DNA of 64,000 nt from Curtobacterium oceanosedimentum (GTDB taxonomy: Bacteria; Actinomycetota; Actinomycetes; Actinomycetales; Microbacteriaceae): contig NZ_JAIXIG010000019.1 of the NCBI RefSeq assembly GCF_020297365.1, positions 1 to 64,000 on the forward strand, in the 5' to 3' direction. Each line of letters begins with the position of its first letter. The first letter of the stretch is position 1. Positions 26,301 to 34,687 of the stretch are shown piece by piece. The notes beneath the pieces were generated by a model, which saw only the letters and a program-made list of their open reading frames with translations, was not told the origin of the DNA and ran no database searches. The position numbers were made by a program, and so were the translations under genes.

Positions 26301-26794
26301 GAAGGCGCCGGCAGCGCCCTGCCGGCCGCGCGAGCGCGGGAGGCGAGCCGGGCGGGGACCGCGTCACGCAACTCGAACTGCAGGCCCATCCGTGTGCCCT
26401 GCGGGGCGACCGCCTGCTCGTCGTCACCGGCGAGGCGGGCGAGGTCGTGCCTCCAGTCCGACGGTGGCGGAGCCGGCGCTTCCGGGCGTGGGCCGGCGTT
26501 CGCGGCGAGTGCGCGGGCGTTGATGGTGAGCAGCGCGGCGGCGACGTGTTTGCAGTCGCCGCGGAGGGGACAGCTGCAGGTGCTCCGGACCGGGCGGACG
26601 AAGTCGCCACGGGCCGGGGTGGTGTCGATCCGCAGCTCGTACGGGTCGTCGGCGGTGCCGGAGACGGTCGCAGTGACCGTGCCGTCGTCGGGGTGCCAGG
26701 TGGCCTCGTCCACCAGACCGGCCCGCACGACGTCGCGCGCACGGCCGAAGGTCTGCGGCCCGACGAAACGGATGACGTCGACGGCGTCGATCAT
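23375..26794 (-). CDS. SWIM zinc-finger SNF2-family DEAD/DEAH helicase
   Basis: This protein has about 1139 aa from ATG 26794 (MIDAVDVIRFVGPQTFGRAR); ATGs at 26818 and 26869 are alternatives. Near residue 70 there is a SWIM finger (CSCPLRGDCKH). The C-terminal half is a SNF2 motor: LADDMGLGKTLQVL (motif I), LVLDEAQFVKNP (motif II), ITGTPLENGLTDLW (III), LVFSQFTSFL, SLKAGGFGLTLTEAD (V) and DRTHRIGQ (VI). Such proteins occur widely in actinobacteria and are thought to move on double-stranded DNA, possibly displacing RNA polymerase as HepA does. A proline/threonine-rich insert lies mid-protein. It may be co-transcribed with the exported HNH protein. Confidence 0.9.
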   Translation of the reverse strand: MIDAVDVIRFVGPQTFGRARDVVRAGLVDEATWHPDDGTVTATVSGTADDPYELRIDTTPARGDFVRPVRSTCSCPLRGDCKHVAAALLTINARALAANAGPRPEAPAPPPSDWRHDLARLAGDDEQAVAPQGTRMGLQFELRDAVPARLASRARAAGRALPAPSRSVRLGVRPVTRSDAGNWVRGQLTWGTLPYSQNRLGVGAEQHAWFLQLAALHRAGQLAGLPGESDWLHLDDFRSPLLWPLLRQAAALDIAFVTGKREGGAVLGEQAQVLLDLARHDGAVVIGASAVLDGRPVVPGAARMIGDHGVYVFREAPDFTVGLAPTPAPVPADQRRMLLEGSRITVPDAEVDEFLADWSPRLRGALGLVSSDGSVELPERTPPELVLTATFEPARAPRTDDRVHLHWRWHVDGRKDPVSLHGPLPDLSVLRAADDDDPTGTDVPSGTDAGPVADPAAAVEPTTATTQADDAAQAGPPDRPTGPGGGLDWFQDGTIDGADVAVFANELLPELPALGIRTVVQGERLDYERLSGRPHIRVTTMPSDKHDWFDLGIIVSVNGKQIPFTPLLTALASRQRRLKLVDNSYLSLADPAFDRLKELIDEARDLDEWEPDQPIAVTPLHAGLWSEFDLLADETSHDERWQAVTAGLLGATPPGDVAVPDTVHAELRPYQHAGYAWLSFLASHGIGGVLADDMGLGKTLQVLAMIAARRAADPSAPPFLVVAPTSVVGNWAAEATKFVPSLRVATVTSTSLKDPGLVARTASQADVVVTSYALLRLDAQAWTDLPWSALVLDEAQFVKNPQSQTHRVASELQAPVKFAITGTPLENGLTDLWALFHIVAPGLLSTWTRFGDDYVKPLASPDLRGEARQQLTARLRRRIRPLMLRRTKEAVAADLPPKQEQVVRVTLDPAHRELYERTLNRERLKVLDLIDDLSKNRMIVFRSLTLLRMLALSPALVSPPTSDSDVSASPIPSAKLDLLLDELEQLAAEGRRALVFSQFTSFLRMVSDALDARAIGYEYLDGSTRKRPEVIERFRRGTAPAFLISLKAGGFGLTLTEADTVFVLDPWWNPAAESQAVDRTHRIGQTRSVTVQRFIAEDTIEEKVLALAAKKAELFATMIDDDALFADDLTADDIRSLLA

Positions 26795-26932
26795 CGGGGC
26801 TGCTGGCACGGACCCCATCGTGCCAGCCACCACCGACCATCCCGCACCGCCACCCGGGAGCCCTGTCAAGCGACAGGACTACCGTCCGGGGAGGACGCGA
26901 CGACTGCGGTCCACGATGGATTGGACACGCTC

Positions 26933-27130
26933 ATGCCGGACCGCCTGCACTGGGTGCACGACTCCGAGGACCACTGGAACGTGCTGCTCGACTCGGAGCT
27001 CGTCTGCGACGTCACGCGGAGCGCGCAGTACACCGTCGACTCGCCGGACCACTCGCTCGTCGGCGCGCACTCCTCGCTGGAGAGCGCCGCCGCCCAGGTG
27101 CACGGATGGGTGCGCTGGACCGGCCGTTAG
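26933..27130 (+). CDS. Small hypothetical protein
   Basis: This is a 65-aa protein beginning MPDRLHWVHDSEDHWNVLL. Codons end almost always in G or C, which supports real coding. It is acidic, with a C-terminal amphipathic helix (SSLESAAAQVHGWVRW) and no membrane segment. The gene is divergent from the SNF2 helicase gene and about 100 bases before an AraC regulator. No family is recognised. Confidence 0.55.
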   Translation: MPDRLHWVHDSEDHWNVLLDSELVCDVTRSAQYTVDSPDHSLVGAHSSLESAAAQVHGWVRWTGR

Positions 27131-27149
27131 GCCAGGGAACGAAGCTGGC

Positions 27150-27178
27150 TTGTCGGACGCGGTGACCCTCCCTAGCGT
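27150..27178 (+). promoter_or_regulatory. Sigma-70-type promoter of the AraC gene
   Basis: TTGTCG (27150-27155) and TAGCGT (27173-27178) are separated by 17 bases, an ideal spacing. The AraC start codon at 27235 is 57 bases further on, preceded by AGGGAGGAG, so this transcript has a normal leader, unlike several others in the window. Confidence 0.6.
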
Positions 27179-27234
27179 GGGGAGCACAGACCGCGTGCTC
27201 CCGCACCCTTCTGACCGAGCAGGGAGGAGCCCAG

Positions 27235-28221
27235 ATGAGCGACAGCAGCACCGGGGCCGTCACACCCGCTCCCCGTGACACGCCCCCACGGTCACTCATC
27301 GCGGTCGCCGGGCAGGACACCGACTCCGCGATCAGTTCGCTCGCCGGCATGTACGCGGGCAAGGCCTGGTACTCCCGGCCCCTCGACCAGGACTACTGGT
27401 ACAAGTACGTCGCCGTCGGTGACGACCAACTGAGCATCCGCCGCTCGCAGATGCACGGCTACCTGCGGGGCGACGTCGCCACCGAGGGCGAGGTCGTCGT
27501 GCAGTGGCTCGAGTCCGGGCAGGCCCGCGTCGACGTCGGCCGCGACGAGGTCCGCATGCGACCAGGGGTCCCCACGATGTTCCCCGTCGAGCGCCGCTTC
27601 GAGATGGAGTACCAGGACTGGGACCAGCGCCTGGTGCACCTGCGTCGGGACCTGGTGCTCGACGTCGCCGCCGAGGACCACCTGGTCGACGGCACCCTGA
27701 CCTTCGACTGGCGGACCGAGCCCGACGCGGCCGCGATCGGCGCGTGGCGGACGGCCGTGGCCGGTGCCGTCCGCGCCCTGCGCGAGGAGGGCGACCAGTC
27801 GCTCGCATGGCACGAGGCGCAGCGCGGGGTCGCCCGCGCCCTGCTCCGGCTCTACCCGATGCAGGCCGAGCGCTTCCCCGCCGGGTACGGCACGCGGAGC
27901 GACGGCCGGCTGCGCGCGGCGGTCGAGTTCATCCAGGCGCACGCCCACGAGCCGCTGACCGTCGCGGACATCGCGACCGCCGCCGGGCTGAGCATCCGCG
28001 GGATCCAGGAGTCGTTCCAGCGCGCGTTCGAGCGCTCGCCGATGACGTACCTGCGCGAGGTCCGGCTCGGGCGGGTGCGCGACGAGCTCGTCGTGCTCGA
28101 CCCGCACGCGACCTCGGTGGCCGACGTCGCGCGTCGGTGGGGGTTCGCGCACATGGGGCGGTTCGCGTCGGTGTACGCGGCGCGGTTCGGGGAGTACCCG
28201 CGGGAGACGTTGCGGCGCTGA
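27235..28221 (+). CDS. AraC family transcriptional regulator
   Basis: This is a 328-aa protein. The N-terminal region resembles the AraC-type ligand-binding cupin ([46 protein letters not shown]). The C-terminal 100 residues form the double helix-turn-helix: [46 protein letters not shown], then [43 protein letters not shown] precedes the ATG. It converges on an amino acid permease gene. What it senses and controls is unknown. Confidence 0.88.
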   Translation: MSDSSTGAVTPAPRDTPPRSLIAVAGQDTDSAISSLAGMYAGKAWYSRPLDQDYWYKYVAVGDDQLSIRRSQMHGYLRGDVATEGEVVVQWLESGQARVDVGRDEVRMRPGVPTMFPVERRFEMEYQDWDQRLVHLRRDLVLDVAAEDHLVDGTLTFDWRTEPDAAAIGAWRTAVAGAVRALREEGDQSLAWHEAQRGVARALLRLYPMQAERFPAGYGTRSDGRLRAAVEFIQAHAHEPLTVADIATAAGLSIRGIQESFQRAFERSPMTYLREVRLGRVRDELVVLDPHATSVADVARRWGFAHMGRFASVYAARFGEYPRETLRR

Positions 28222-28264
28222 GGGTCGGAGCGCGGCTGCGCCGCCGTCTCGCGCGGCGCTGTCG

Positions 28265-29677
28265 TCAGTCCTTCGCGGGCTTCGCCAACTCGCTGTGCCG
28301 CCGCGAGTAGCCGAAGTACACCCCGAGCCCGATCGCGAACCAGATCCCGAACCGCACCCACGTCTCCCACTGCAGGAACGTCACGAGCCACAGCGACGCG
28401 ACGACACCGATGATCGGGATCACCGGCATGAACGGCAGCCGGAACTGGCGGTCCAGGTCGGGCTGCCGGTAGCGCAGCACGATCACGGCGGAGCAGACCA
28501 CCACGAACGCCAGCAGGATGCCGATGTTCGTCAGCTCCGCGACGACGCCGATGGGCAGCACGCCGGCCAGGATCGCCGACGCGATGCCGAGGATCCACGT
28601 GACGCGGGTGGGGACGTGCCGCTTGGGGTCGGTCTTCGCGAACCACTTCGGCATGAGGCCGTCGCGGCTCATCGAGAACCAGACGCGCGAGGCACCGAGC
28701 ATGAAGGTCACGAGGACGGTGACGATGCCGACGATGGCCCCGATCGCGATGACGTTCGCGACACCGCCGAGCCCGACGGACGCGAACGCCGACGAGAAGC
28801 CCGACGCCGGGTCGATGTCGGTGTACTTCTGCATCCCGGTGAGCACGAGCGTCGCCAGCACGTAGAGCACCATCGAGATGCCCAGGGACAGCAGGATCGC
28901 CTTCGGCATGTGCTTGCGGGCGTCGGTGGACTCCTCGGCCGCGGTGGACATCGCGTCGTAGCCGAACACGGCGAAGAACACGGTCGCGGCGCCCGTCATC
29001 ACGCCGCCGAACCCGAACGGGAAGTACGGGGAGTAGTTCGCGCTGTTGATGTGGAACACGCCGAGCACCACGATGAGCACGACCAGTGCGACCTTGATGC
29101 CGACGGCGACGAACTCGAACCGTGCGGCGCTGCGGATGCCGCGGGTGAGCACGAAGGCGGTGAGCAGGCACAGGATGATCGCGAAGACGTCGACGACGTG
29201 GCCGTCACCGGTGCCGGGCGCGCCGAGCATCCAGGCGGGCAGGTCGATGCCGAACTGACCGACCAGGAACCCGACGTAGCCGGAGATGCCGATCGCGACC
29301 ACCGCCACGATCGCCGTGTACTCGAGCAGCAGGTCCCAACCGATGAACCAGCCGACGATCTCGCCGAGCACGGCGTAGCCGTACGTGTAGGCGCTGCCGG
29401 CCTTGGGGATGAGGCCCGCGAACTCGGCGTAGGACAGGGCCGCGGCAGCGCTGGCGACGCCCGCGACCAGGAAGCTGATGAGCACCGCGGGCCCGGCGAC
29501 GCCGTTCGCCACCGTGCCGGCGAGGGTGAAGATGCCCGCGCCGATGATCCCGCCGATGCCGATCGCGGTGAGCTGCCAGAGGCCGAGGTGCCGTTTCAGG
29601 CCGCCCTCGCCCCCGGTCTCGTCGTCGATGGTGTCGATCGGCTTCCGTCGGAAGAGCGTTCGTGTCGTCGTCGTCAC
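28265..29677 (-). CDS. APC family amino acid permease
   Basis: This protein has 470 aa from GTG 29677; a longer frame upstream has no start site that fits the family. About 12 transmembrane helices are visible. The first contains [16 protein letters not shown], the APC helix-1 glycine motif that contacts the substrate backbone. Later come [38 protein letters not shown] and the terminal [13 protein letters not shown] tail. It imports amino acids or polyamines by proton symport or exchange. The layout is typical of the CAT-like, YfnA-type branch. Substrate is not assignable from sequence alone. Confidence 0.87.
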   Translation of the reverse strand: MTTTTRTLFRRKPIDTIDDETGGEGGLKRHLGLWQLTAIGIGGIIGAGIFTLAGTVANGVAGPAVLISFLVAGVASAAAALSYAEFAGLIPKAGSAYTYGYAVLGEIVGWFIGWDLLLEYTAIVAVVAIGISGYVGFLVGQFGIDLPAWMLGAPGTGDGHVVDVFAIILCLLTAFVLTRGIRSAARFEFVAVGIKVALVVLIVVLGVFHINSANYSPYFPFGFGGVMTGAATVFFAVFGYDAMSTAAEESTDARKHMPKAILLSLGISMVLYVLATLVLTGMQKYTDIDPASGFSSAFASVGLGGVANVIAIGAIVGIVTVLVTFMLGASRVWFSMSRDGLMPKWFAKTDPKRHVPTRVTWILGIASAILAGVLPIGVVAELTNIGILLAFVVVCSAVIVLRYRQPDLDRQFRLPFMPVIPIIGVVASLWLVTFLQWETWVRFGIWFAIGLGVYFGYSRRHSELAKPAKD

Positions 29678-29800
29678 CCGCCCATGGTGCACCCGGCGGG
29701 CGATCGGCGCACGGTCCCATCGGACCGAGACGGGTCGGCACCGGAGCAGGACACGCCCGCCGTCCGGGCTGAGCGCAGGCAGAGGGCGTAGACGAGGTGC

Positions 29801-30301
29801 ATGCGTCACCCGAAGCGGATCGAACCCGGCCCCGGACAGGAATCGGTCTGGGACTACCCCCGCCCGCCGGCCGTGCAGCCCGTGACCGACCGTGTGGTCG
29901 TCCGGCTCGGCGGCACGGTCGTGGCGGACACGACCGACGCCGTGCGGGTGCTCGAGACGTCGCACCCGCCGGTCTACTACCTGCCGGTCGCCGACATGGC
30001 CGAGGGCTCGCTCGTCCGCGCCGAGGGCTCGAGCATGTGCGAGTTCAAGGGCCGTGCGCGCTACTTCGACGTCGTCGGCGGTGACGGCACGGTCGCCAGC
30101 CGCGCCGCCTGGGACTACCCGACGCCCGAGCCCGGGTACGAGTCGCTGCGGGACCACGTGGCGATCTACCCGTCGGCGATGGACTCCTGCGAGGTCGGCG
30201 GCGAGGTCGTGCAGGCGCAGGAGGGTGACTTCTACGGCGGCTGGATCACGGCCGACATCGTCGGGCCGTTCAAGGGCGGGGCCGGCACCTTCGGCTGGTG
30301 A
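29801..30301 (+). CDS. DUF427 domain protein
   Basis: This is a 166-aa protein. It has the DUF427 pattern: VRLGGTVVADTTDAVRVLETSHPPVYYLPVADM, then GSSMCEFKGRARYFDV, SRAAWDYPTPEPGYESLRDHVAIYPSAMD and GGWITADIVGPFKGG. The family is a compact beta-rich fold of unknown biochemical role, common in actinobacteria. A weak -10-like TAGACG lies six bases before the ATG. It is a single gene between divergent and convergent neighbours. Confidence 0.85.
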   Translation: MRHPKRIEPGPGQESVWDYPRPPAVQPVTDRVVVRLGGTVVADTTDAVRVLETSHPPVYYLPVADMAEGSLVRAEGSSMCEFKGRARYFDVVGGDGTVASRAAWDYPTPEPGYESLRDHVAIYPSAMDSCEVGGEVVQAQEGDFYGGWITADIVGPFKGGAGTFGW

Positions 30302-30307
30302 CCCGCG

Positions 30308-30640
30308 TCAGCGGTGGGCGTACGGCGACCAGAACGGCGGCGGGAACGCGCCACCCGTCACGATGACGAGCACCTGCCACACGAGCATCACCAGGCCGAC
30401 GGTGCCGATGACGATGCCGACCCACGCCCATACCCGCACCGCTCGGCGACGCCCGGCGATCCGGAGCGCCCGCATCCCGCTCAGCACGCAGACGAGCCCG
30501 AACACCGCGCCGAGCAGCACGTGCCGGACCGTGGACTGCGCCGGGACGATGATGCCGAGGTAGAAGGCGAGCGGCGCGAGCAGCACCGCGACGGTCGCAG
30601 GTGCCGCCGGTGGTTCGTGGTCCCCTGCGGCAGCTCCCAT
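30308..30640 (-). CDS. Small membrane protein (DUF4190-like)
   Basis: This is a 110-aa protein with three hydrophobic helices: VAVLLAPLAFYLGIIVP, HVLLGAVFGLVCVLSGMRAL and VWAWVGIVIGTVGLVMLVWQVLVIV. The second and third have the GxxxG-like small-residue spacing seen in DUF4190 proteins. The ATG is in CCATGG at 30637-30642. It converges on the DUF427 gene with six bases between. Function is unknown. Confidence 0.6.
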   Translation of the reverse strand: MGAAAGDHEPPAAPATVAVLLAPLAFYLGIIVPAQSTVRHVLLGAVFGLVCVLSGMRALRIAGRRRAVRVWAWVGIVIGTVGLVMLVWQVLVIVTGGAFPPPFWSPYAHR

Positions 30641-30730
30641 GGGTCTGAATCTAGCGAGCAGACCGCGATCCGTACACGCCCGGGGAACGCCGCGTGGGCG
30701 CCCGGTCCGGCGAGCGGGCACCATGGAGGC

Positions 30731-31111
30731 ATGCGCTCCTTCTTCCGCGTCCTGCTCGGCCTGGCACTGGTGTTCGCCGGCACCAGTCACCTCACGTTCG
30801 CGCGTCGGGAGTTCACCGCCCAGGTGCCCGACTTCGTGCCGCTCGACGAGGACACGACCGTGCTCGCGTCCGGGGTGGCGGAGATCACGCTCGGTTCGGC
30901 GCTCGTGCTCGCGCCGAAGCGGTCCCGTCGGCTGGTCGGCAACGTCGCCGCGCTGTTCTTCACGGTGATCTTCCCCGGCAACCTGTCGCAGTGGGTCAAC
31001 CGTCGCGACGCGTTCGGTCTGGACACCGACGAGAAGCGCTTCGGCCGCCTGTTCGGCCAGCCGCTCCTCATCGCGCTCGCCCTCTGGTCGACGCGCGGCC
31101 GGCGTCCCTGA
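30731..31111 (+). CDS. DoxX-like membrane protein
   Basis: This is a 126-aa protein. Helices are FFRVLLGLALVFAGTSHLTF, ASGVAEITLGSALVLAP, GNVAALFFTVIFPGNLSQWV and a last one, LIALALWS. The opening RVLLGLALVFAGTSHLTFAR and the conserved ITLGSALVLAP resemble DoxX/MauE-type proteins. GGAGG precedes the ATG. Its TGA shares a base with the next gene's ATG (TGATG), so the two are coupled. Confidence 0.7.
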   Translation: MRSFFRVLLGLALVFAGTSHLTFARREFTAQVPDFVPLDEDTTVLASGVAEITLGSALVLAPKRSRRLVGNVAALFFTVIFPGNLSQWVNRRDAFGLDTDEKRFGRLFGQPLLIALALWSTRGRRP

Positions 31112-31557
31112 TGGCCGGGTCGCCGGAGCGGACGGGGCCGTCGGCTGCGGCCGGCCCGGACCCGCTCGCGTCCGCTCCGGCGCGGTTCGGCCGGGAGGCC
31201 CGCCACCCCTTGGCCGGTCGTCGTCGCGTGGCCGACCTGGTCGCCTCCACGGCGCTGCTCGTCGTGCTCACGGTCGAGGCGCTGGCGGCGGGCTGGGGCA
31301 TCAAGCTCCTGTCGCTGGCGTTCGTGTCGTGTGCGGCACCCGGGAACTCCTGCAACGCGGCGCTCGGTGACTCGGTCGTCGTCGCCGGTCCGATCCTGGT
31401 CGCGGTGCTGTTCGTGGCGACGCTCGTCGTGAGCGTGCTGCGGCTCGTCCGACGCCGGCTGACGTGGCCGGCGGTGCTCGTCGGCATGGCGGCCGTCGTG
31501 GTGGTGTTCTTCGCGGCGATGCTCCTCGTCGACAGCTCGGTGTCGCGCGGCATCTGA
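31111..31557 (+). CDS. Small membrane protein of unknown function
   Basis: This is a 148-aa protein. A Pro/Ala-rich N-terminal 40 residues are followed by helices at VADLVASTALLVVLTVEALAAG, VVAGPILVAVLFVATLVVSVL and AVLVGMAAVVVVFFAAMLLV. Two cysteines lie in the first loop (FVSCAAPGNSC), possibly a disulfide outside the cell. It starts within the DoxX-like gene's stop codon and is likely co-expressed with it. No family is recognised. Confidence 0.65.
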   Translation: MAGSPERTGPSAAAGPDPLASAPARFGREARHPLAGRRRVADLVASTALLVVLTVEALAAGWGIKLLSLAFVSCAAPGNSCNAALGDSVVVAGPILVAVLFVATLVVSVLRLVRRRLTWPAVLVGMAAVVVVFFAAMLLVDSSVSRGI

Positions 31558-31653
31558 CCCGGCTCTCCTCCACAGGCAGCGCGGGTGCAGTGATCCGTCC
31601 ACAGGAGTCCGGTCGGAGCTCATCGGCGGCGGTGGTCCGGCCACGCTGGGGGC

Positions 31654-32088
31654 ATGCCTGACACCGACATGCTCGACCGTCTCATCCGAGAACCCGTCCG
31701 CACCGACGACGACGTCGTCCGACTCGTCACCGCCGTCATCGAGCGGGCCATCCGACCCCAGTGCTGGGTGCTCTTCCTCGACGACCGCGGGATGCCGATC
31801 CCGTTCCTGCTGCCGATCGCCGACCTGCCGGTCGAACCGGACGAGCACGTCGAGGACTTCGCGGCCCTGATCGCAGACGTCGTCACGCAGCTCGGTGCCG
31901 CCGACGTCGTGCTGGCGTGGGAACGCCCCGACGCCGACCGGCTCACACCGGCCGACTGGGGGTGGATCGACGCGTGCGCGTGTGCCCTCGACGAGCAGTC
32001 CGTCCGGCTCCGCGCCCAGGTCGTCGTGCACACCGGGGGCACGGCGGTGATCGAGTTCGACGAGGGTGCGCGTGCGCTGGCCTCGTGA
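31654..32088 (+). CDS. Hypothetical soluble protein
   Basis: This is a 144-aa acidic protein. The pattern CWVLFLDDRGMPIPFLLPIADLPV, then ADVVLAWERPDADRLTPADWGWIDA, and a last strand RLRAQVVVHTGGTAVIEF suggests an alpha/beta domain. Similar proteins are common in Microbacteriaceae and look distantly related to JAB/RadC-like folds, but I see no catalytic residues that prove this. It converges on a peptidoglycan-active gene. Confidence 0.6.
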   Translation: MPDTDMLDRLIREPVRTDDDVVRLVTAVIERAIRPQCWVLFLDDRGMPIPFLLPIADLPVEPDEHVEDFAALIADVVTQLGAADVVLAWERPDADRLTPADWGWIDACACALDEQSVRLRAQVVVHTGGTAVIEFDEGARALAS

Positions 32089-32092
32089 CCGC

Positions 32093-32713
32093 TCAGCCCT
32101 GCGGGGCGGTGTCCGGCACGGTCGCGCCCGTGAGTTCCTCGACGATCGCCTTCGCCTCGGGCCACGACTTCGCGTAGTGGTCGGGATCCGAGTTGACCTG
32201 CACCGCGTGCGCCATCTGCGTCGGGGTCATCGTCTTCCAGCCCGGGATCTTCACGAGCTTCGCGTAGAACATCGACGCCGCCGTGTACGGGTCCATCCGC
32301 TGTTCGTACGTGCCCCACGCACCGTTGTCGCGCTGCTGGAACAGGCCGCGGCTGTCCGGGCCGGCGGCGTCGCCGTGGTCCAGGTTCACCAGGCTCGACT
32401 CGCCGATCGCGGTCATCACCCCGACGGCCTGGGTGTGCGGCCCGATGCCCAGTGCCTGCGCCGCCCGGATGACGTGCGCGGCGTTCACCAGGCGGTCCTG
32501 GCAGAAGCCGCCGACGGGTCCGGCGGGCACGACCATGCCGCCCACGGTCTTCGCGGCGACGGCCGGGCACGCGGGCGTCGGGGTGGCGGCGCTCGACTTC
32601 GCGATGCCGGCGATCGAGTTGACCGCGATCACCACGAGGACGACCACGCCGATGCCGACCGCCACGATCCCGGCGCCGAACACCGAGGCGAGGGTGATGC
32701 CGACACGGCGCAT
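32093..32713 (-). CDS. Membrane-anchored lysozyme/transglycosylase-like protein
   Basis: This protein has 206 aa from ATG 32713. One N-terminal helix (ITLASVFGAGIVAVGIGVVVLVVIAV) is followed by an extracytoplasmic domain containing two cysteines. The domain reads AAQALGIGPHTQAVGVMTAIGESSLVNLDHGDAAGPDSRGLFQQRDNGAWG, with the Glu of AIGESS and the GLFQQR motif of SLT-type peptidoglycan lyases, and ends TAASMFYAKLVKIPGW...THMAHAVQVN-like. It probably trims or cleaves cell-wall glycan strands. Such domains also occur in conjugation or DNA-uptake proteins, but no such genes are nearby. Confidence 0.75.
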   Translation of the reverse strand: MRRVGITLASVFGAGIVAVGIGVVVLVVIAVNSIAGIAKSSAATPTPACPAVAAKTVGGMVVPAGPVGGFCQDRLVNAAHVIRAAQALGIGPHTQAVGVMTAIGESSLVNLDHGDAAGPDSRGLFQQRDNGAWGTYEQRMDPYTAASMFYAKLVKIPGWKTMTPTQMAHAVQVNSDPDHYAKSWPEAKAIVEELTGATVPDTAPQG

Positions 32714-33018
32714 GGCGGGACCTCTCGACGGGCTGGGCGGGTGCTGGACGGGCGGAGCAGGAAGAGCAGCACGAGCGTACGGGCACCTCCTGGGAACCGT
32801 GCGGCGGCCCGCCGTGGTCGCGGGGCGGGCGCCAGGGTGCGCCGGCGGTTGCTCGCCGCAGGGAGGGCAGATCCCCGACGACGAGTGACGGTCCTGGTGC
32901 ACGAAGCGGGGGCTTCGCGAACCAGGACCGTCACGGGTCAGACGAGCGCGGCGATCAGACGGCGCGGCGCTCGTCGAACGCGGCGATCAGCAGACGAGTC
33001 GGCCGTCGAGCGCGGGGA
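32714..33018. terminator. Intergenic region with a long hairpin (32885-32934) and short GC repeats
   Basis: This gap holds a near-perfect hairpin: arm 32885-32907 (starts GTGACGGTCCTGG, ends GAAGC), a GGGG loop and arm 32912-32934, with two mismatches. It follows the amino acid permease/peptide unit read leftward and is probably its terminator. Between 32940 and 33018 the unit GCGGCGATCAG or GCGGGGATCAG repeats three to four times with variation. No gene is supported; the start of the lysozyme-like gene at 32713 reads away from this region. Confidence 0.55.
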
Positions 33019-33135
33019 TCAGCCGTCGCGTCGGTCGTCGCGGCGACGGCGACGCAGGCGCCAGCCCCCGGCAGACAGCGACAGCACGGCGATCACCGCG
33101 ATGACCACGGTCCAGATGACACTCGTCGCGTCCAT
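33019..33135 (-). CDS. 38-aa single-span membrane peptide coupled to an amino acid permease
   Basis: The ATG at 33135 shares one base with the stop of the upstream permease gene (TGATG), a strong sign of translational coupling. The peptide is MDATSVIWTVVIAVIAVLSL followed by a Gly-Gly-Trp and an Arg-rich tail ending DDRRDG. It has one clear membrane helix with positive-inside charge at the C-terminus. It may be a small regulatory or stabilising subunit of the permease, as small membrane peptides are for other transporters; this is inference. The permease ends with nearly the same residues (HDRRDG), and the DNA encoding the two tails is nearly identical. Confidence 0.6.
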   Translation of the reverse strand: MDATSVIWTVVIAVIAVLSLSAGGWRLRRRRRDDRRDG

Positions 33136-34589
33136 CAGCCGTCGCGGCGGTCGTGCGGCGGCCGCTGCACCTTGGTCGGCTCGGTGACGAGGCCGGTCGG
33201 TGCCTTCTCGGCCTGCTTGCGGCCGTGCGTGAACCACGTGACGACCCAGAGCAGCACGCCCAGGGCCAGCAGCGCGCCGGCGATCTGGTACTGCTGCGGG
33301 TCACGTCCGGACGAGAACGGCAGCACCAGCCACAGGCACGTGATCACGCCGATCACGGGGATGATCACGCCGGCGCGGAAGTGCTTGTGGCCGACCCGGT
33401 CGCGCCGCAGCACCAGCACCGTGACGTTCACGACGGCGAACACGGTCAGCAGCAGCAGCGAGGTCGTGCCACCGAGCACGACGACGATGGGCGACTCCGG
33501 GTCGAGCGAGACCCAGCCGATCAGCGCGAGCGAGATGAGCGTGGTGAAGAAGATCGCGGTCGACGGGGTGCGGCGCGCGGGGGAGATGCGGGACAGGAAG
33601 CCCGGCAGCACGCCCTGCTTGCTCATGCCGTACAGCAGTCGCGACGCCATCATCATGTTGATCAGGGCGGTGTTGGCGACGGCGAACATCGAGATGAACG
33701 GCAGCAGGTCGGCGATGGGGAAGTCCGGGGCGGCGGTCTGCACGACCGTCACGAGCGGGGTCTCGTTGCCGGCGAGTTCGCCGATCGGCACGACGGCCAC
33801 GGCGCAGATCGACACGAGCACGTAGATGACGGCCGTGATGCCGATGCCGGTGAGCATGACCTTGGGGAAGATGCGCGACGGGTCCTTCGTCTCCTCGGCC
33901 ATGTTCACCGAGTCCTCGAACCCGACCATCGCGAAGAAGGCCAACGAGGTCGCCGTGCTGATCGACAGCAGCAGGGACTTGTCCTCCGGCGTCTCGAACA
34001 TGACCACGCGGGAGAAGTCCGCGTTGCCGCCGGCGATCGCCCAGAAGCCGATCAGGATCACCATGACGAGACCGGACAGCTCGACCAGCGTCAGCACGAC
34101 GTTCGTCTTGACGCTCTCGCTCACACCGCGGAAGTTGACGAGCATCACGGCGAGCATGAAGCCCATCGCGATGAGCATCACCACGCCGTTCGGCAGTTCG
34201 AGTCCGAAGCCCGCGCCGAGGTTGGCCGCGAACGCTCGCGACGCCGTGGACGCCGAGGTGATGCCCGAGCACATGACGATGAACGTGACGATGAAGGTGA
34301 CGAAGTGGATGCCGAACGCCTTGTGCACGTACAGGGCGGCACCGGCGGTCTGCGGGTACTTCGTCACGAGCTCCAGGTACGAGAACGCCGTCAGCAGCGC
34401 CACCGCGAAGGCGATGAGGAAGGGGAGCCACGCTGCTCCGCCGACCTCCGCCGCCACCTGCCCGGTGAGCGCGTAGACGCCGGTCCCCAGGATGTCGCCG
34501 ATGATGAACAGCAGCAGGAGCTTGGGACCGAGGACCCTGCGGAGCTCGGGGGTCTCCGACTTCGGGTGGTCCGACTTGGTTGTGGCCAT
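33135..34589 (-). CDS. APC family amino acid permease
   Basis: This is a 484-aa protein with 12 hydrophobic helices. Helix 1 reads LLLLFIIGDILGTGVYALTGQVA, which carries the glycine-rich unwound segment of APC carriers. Further marks are YLELVTKYPQTAGAALYVHKAFG, AMVGFEDSVNMAEETKDPSRIFPKV and TALINMMMASRLLYGMSKQGVLP, all typical of the APC superfamily. It is not a close copy of the permease at 28265-29677, so this is not a recent duplication. The C-terminal tail is cytoplasmic and rich in Lys/Pro/Arg. It is coupled to a 38-aa membrane peptide downstream. Substrate is unknown. Confidence 0.87.
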   Translation of the reverse strand: MATTKSDHPKSETPELRRVLGPKLLLLFIIGDILGTGVYALTGQVAAEVGGAAWLPFLIAFAVALLTAFSYLELVTKYPQTAGAALYVHKAFGIHFVTFIVTFIVMCSGITSASTASRAFAANLGAGFGLELPNGVVMLIAMGFMLAVMLVNFRGVSESVKTNVVLTLVELSGLVMVILIGFWAIAGGNADFSRVVMFETPEDKSLLLSISTATSLAFFAMVGFEDSVNMAEETKDPSRIFPKVMLTGIGITAVIYVLVSICAVAVVPIGELAGNETPLVTVVQTAAPDFPIADLLPFISMFAVANTALINMMMASRLLYGMSKQGVLPGFLSRISPARRTPSTAIFFTTLISLALIGWVSLDPESPIVVVLGGTTSLLLLTVFAVVNVTVLVLRRDRVGHKHFRAGVIIPVIGVITCLWLVLPFSSGRDPQQYQIAGALLALGVLLWVVTWFTHGRKQAEKAPTGLVTEPTKVQRPPHDRRDG

Positions 34590-34687
34590 GCGTCACCCTT
34601 TCGTGTGCGATGCCTTGCTGTCCAGTCCCACAGGGAGGTTTCTCGCGATCGCAACACGGTGGTCCGGTGACGGATACGCTCCGGGCC

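Noticed and set aside
23330..27130. A 1266-codon plus-strand frame opposite the SNF2 helicase gene
   Set aside because: It is the codon-bias shadow of the minus-strand helicase; only its last 65 codons (26933-27130) look like a separate real gene.
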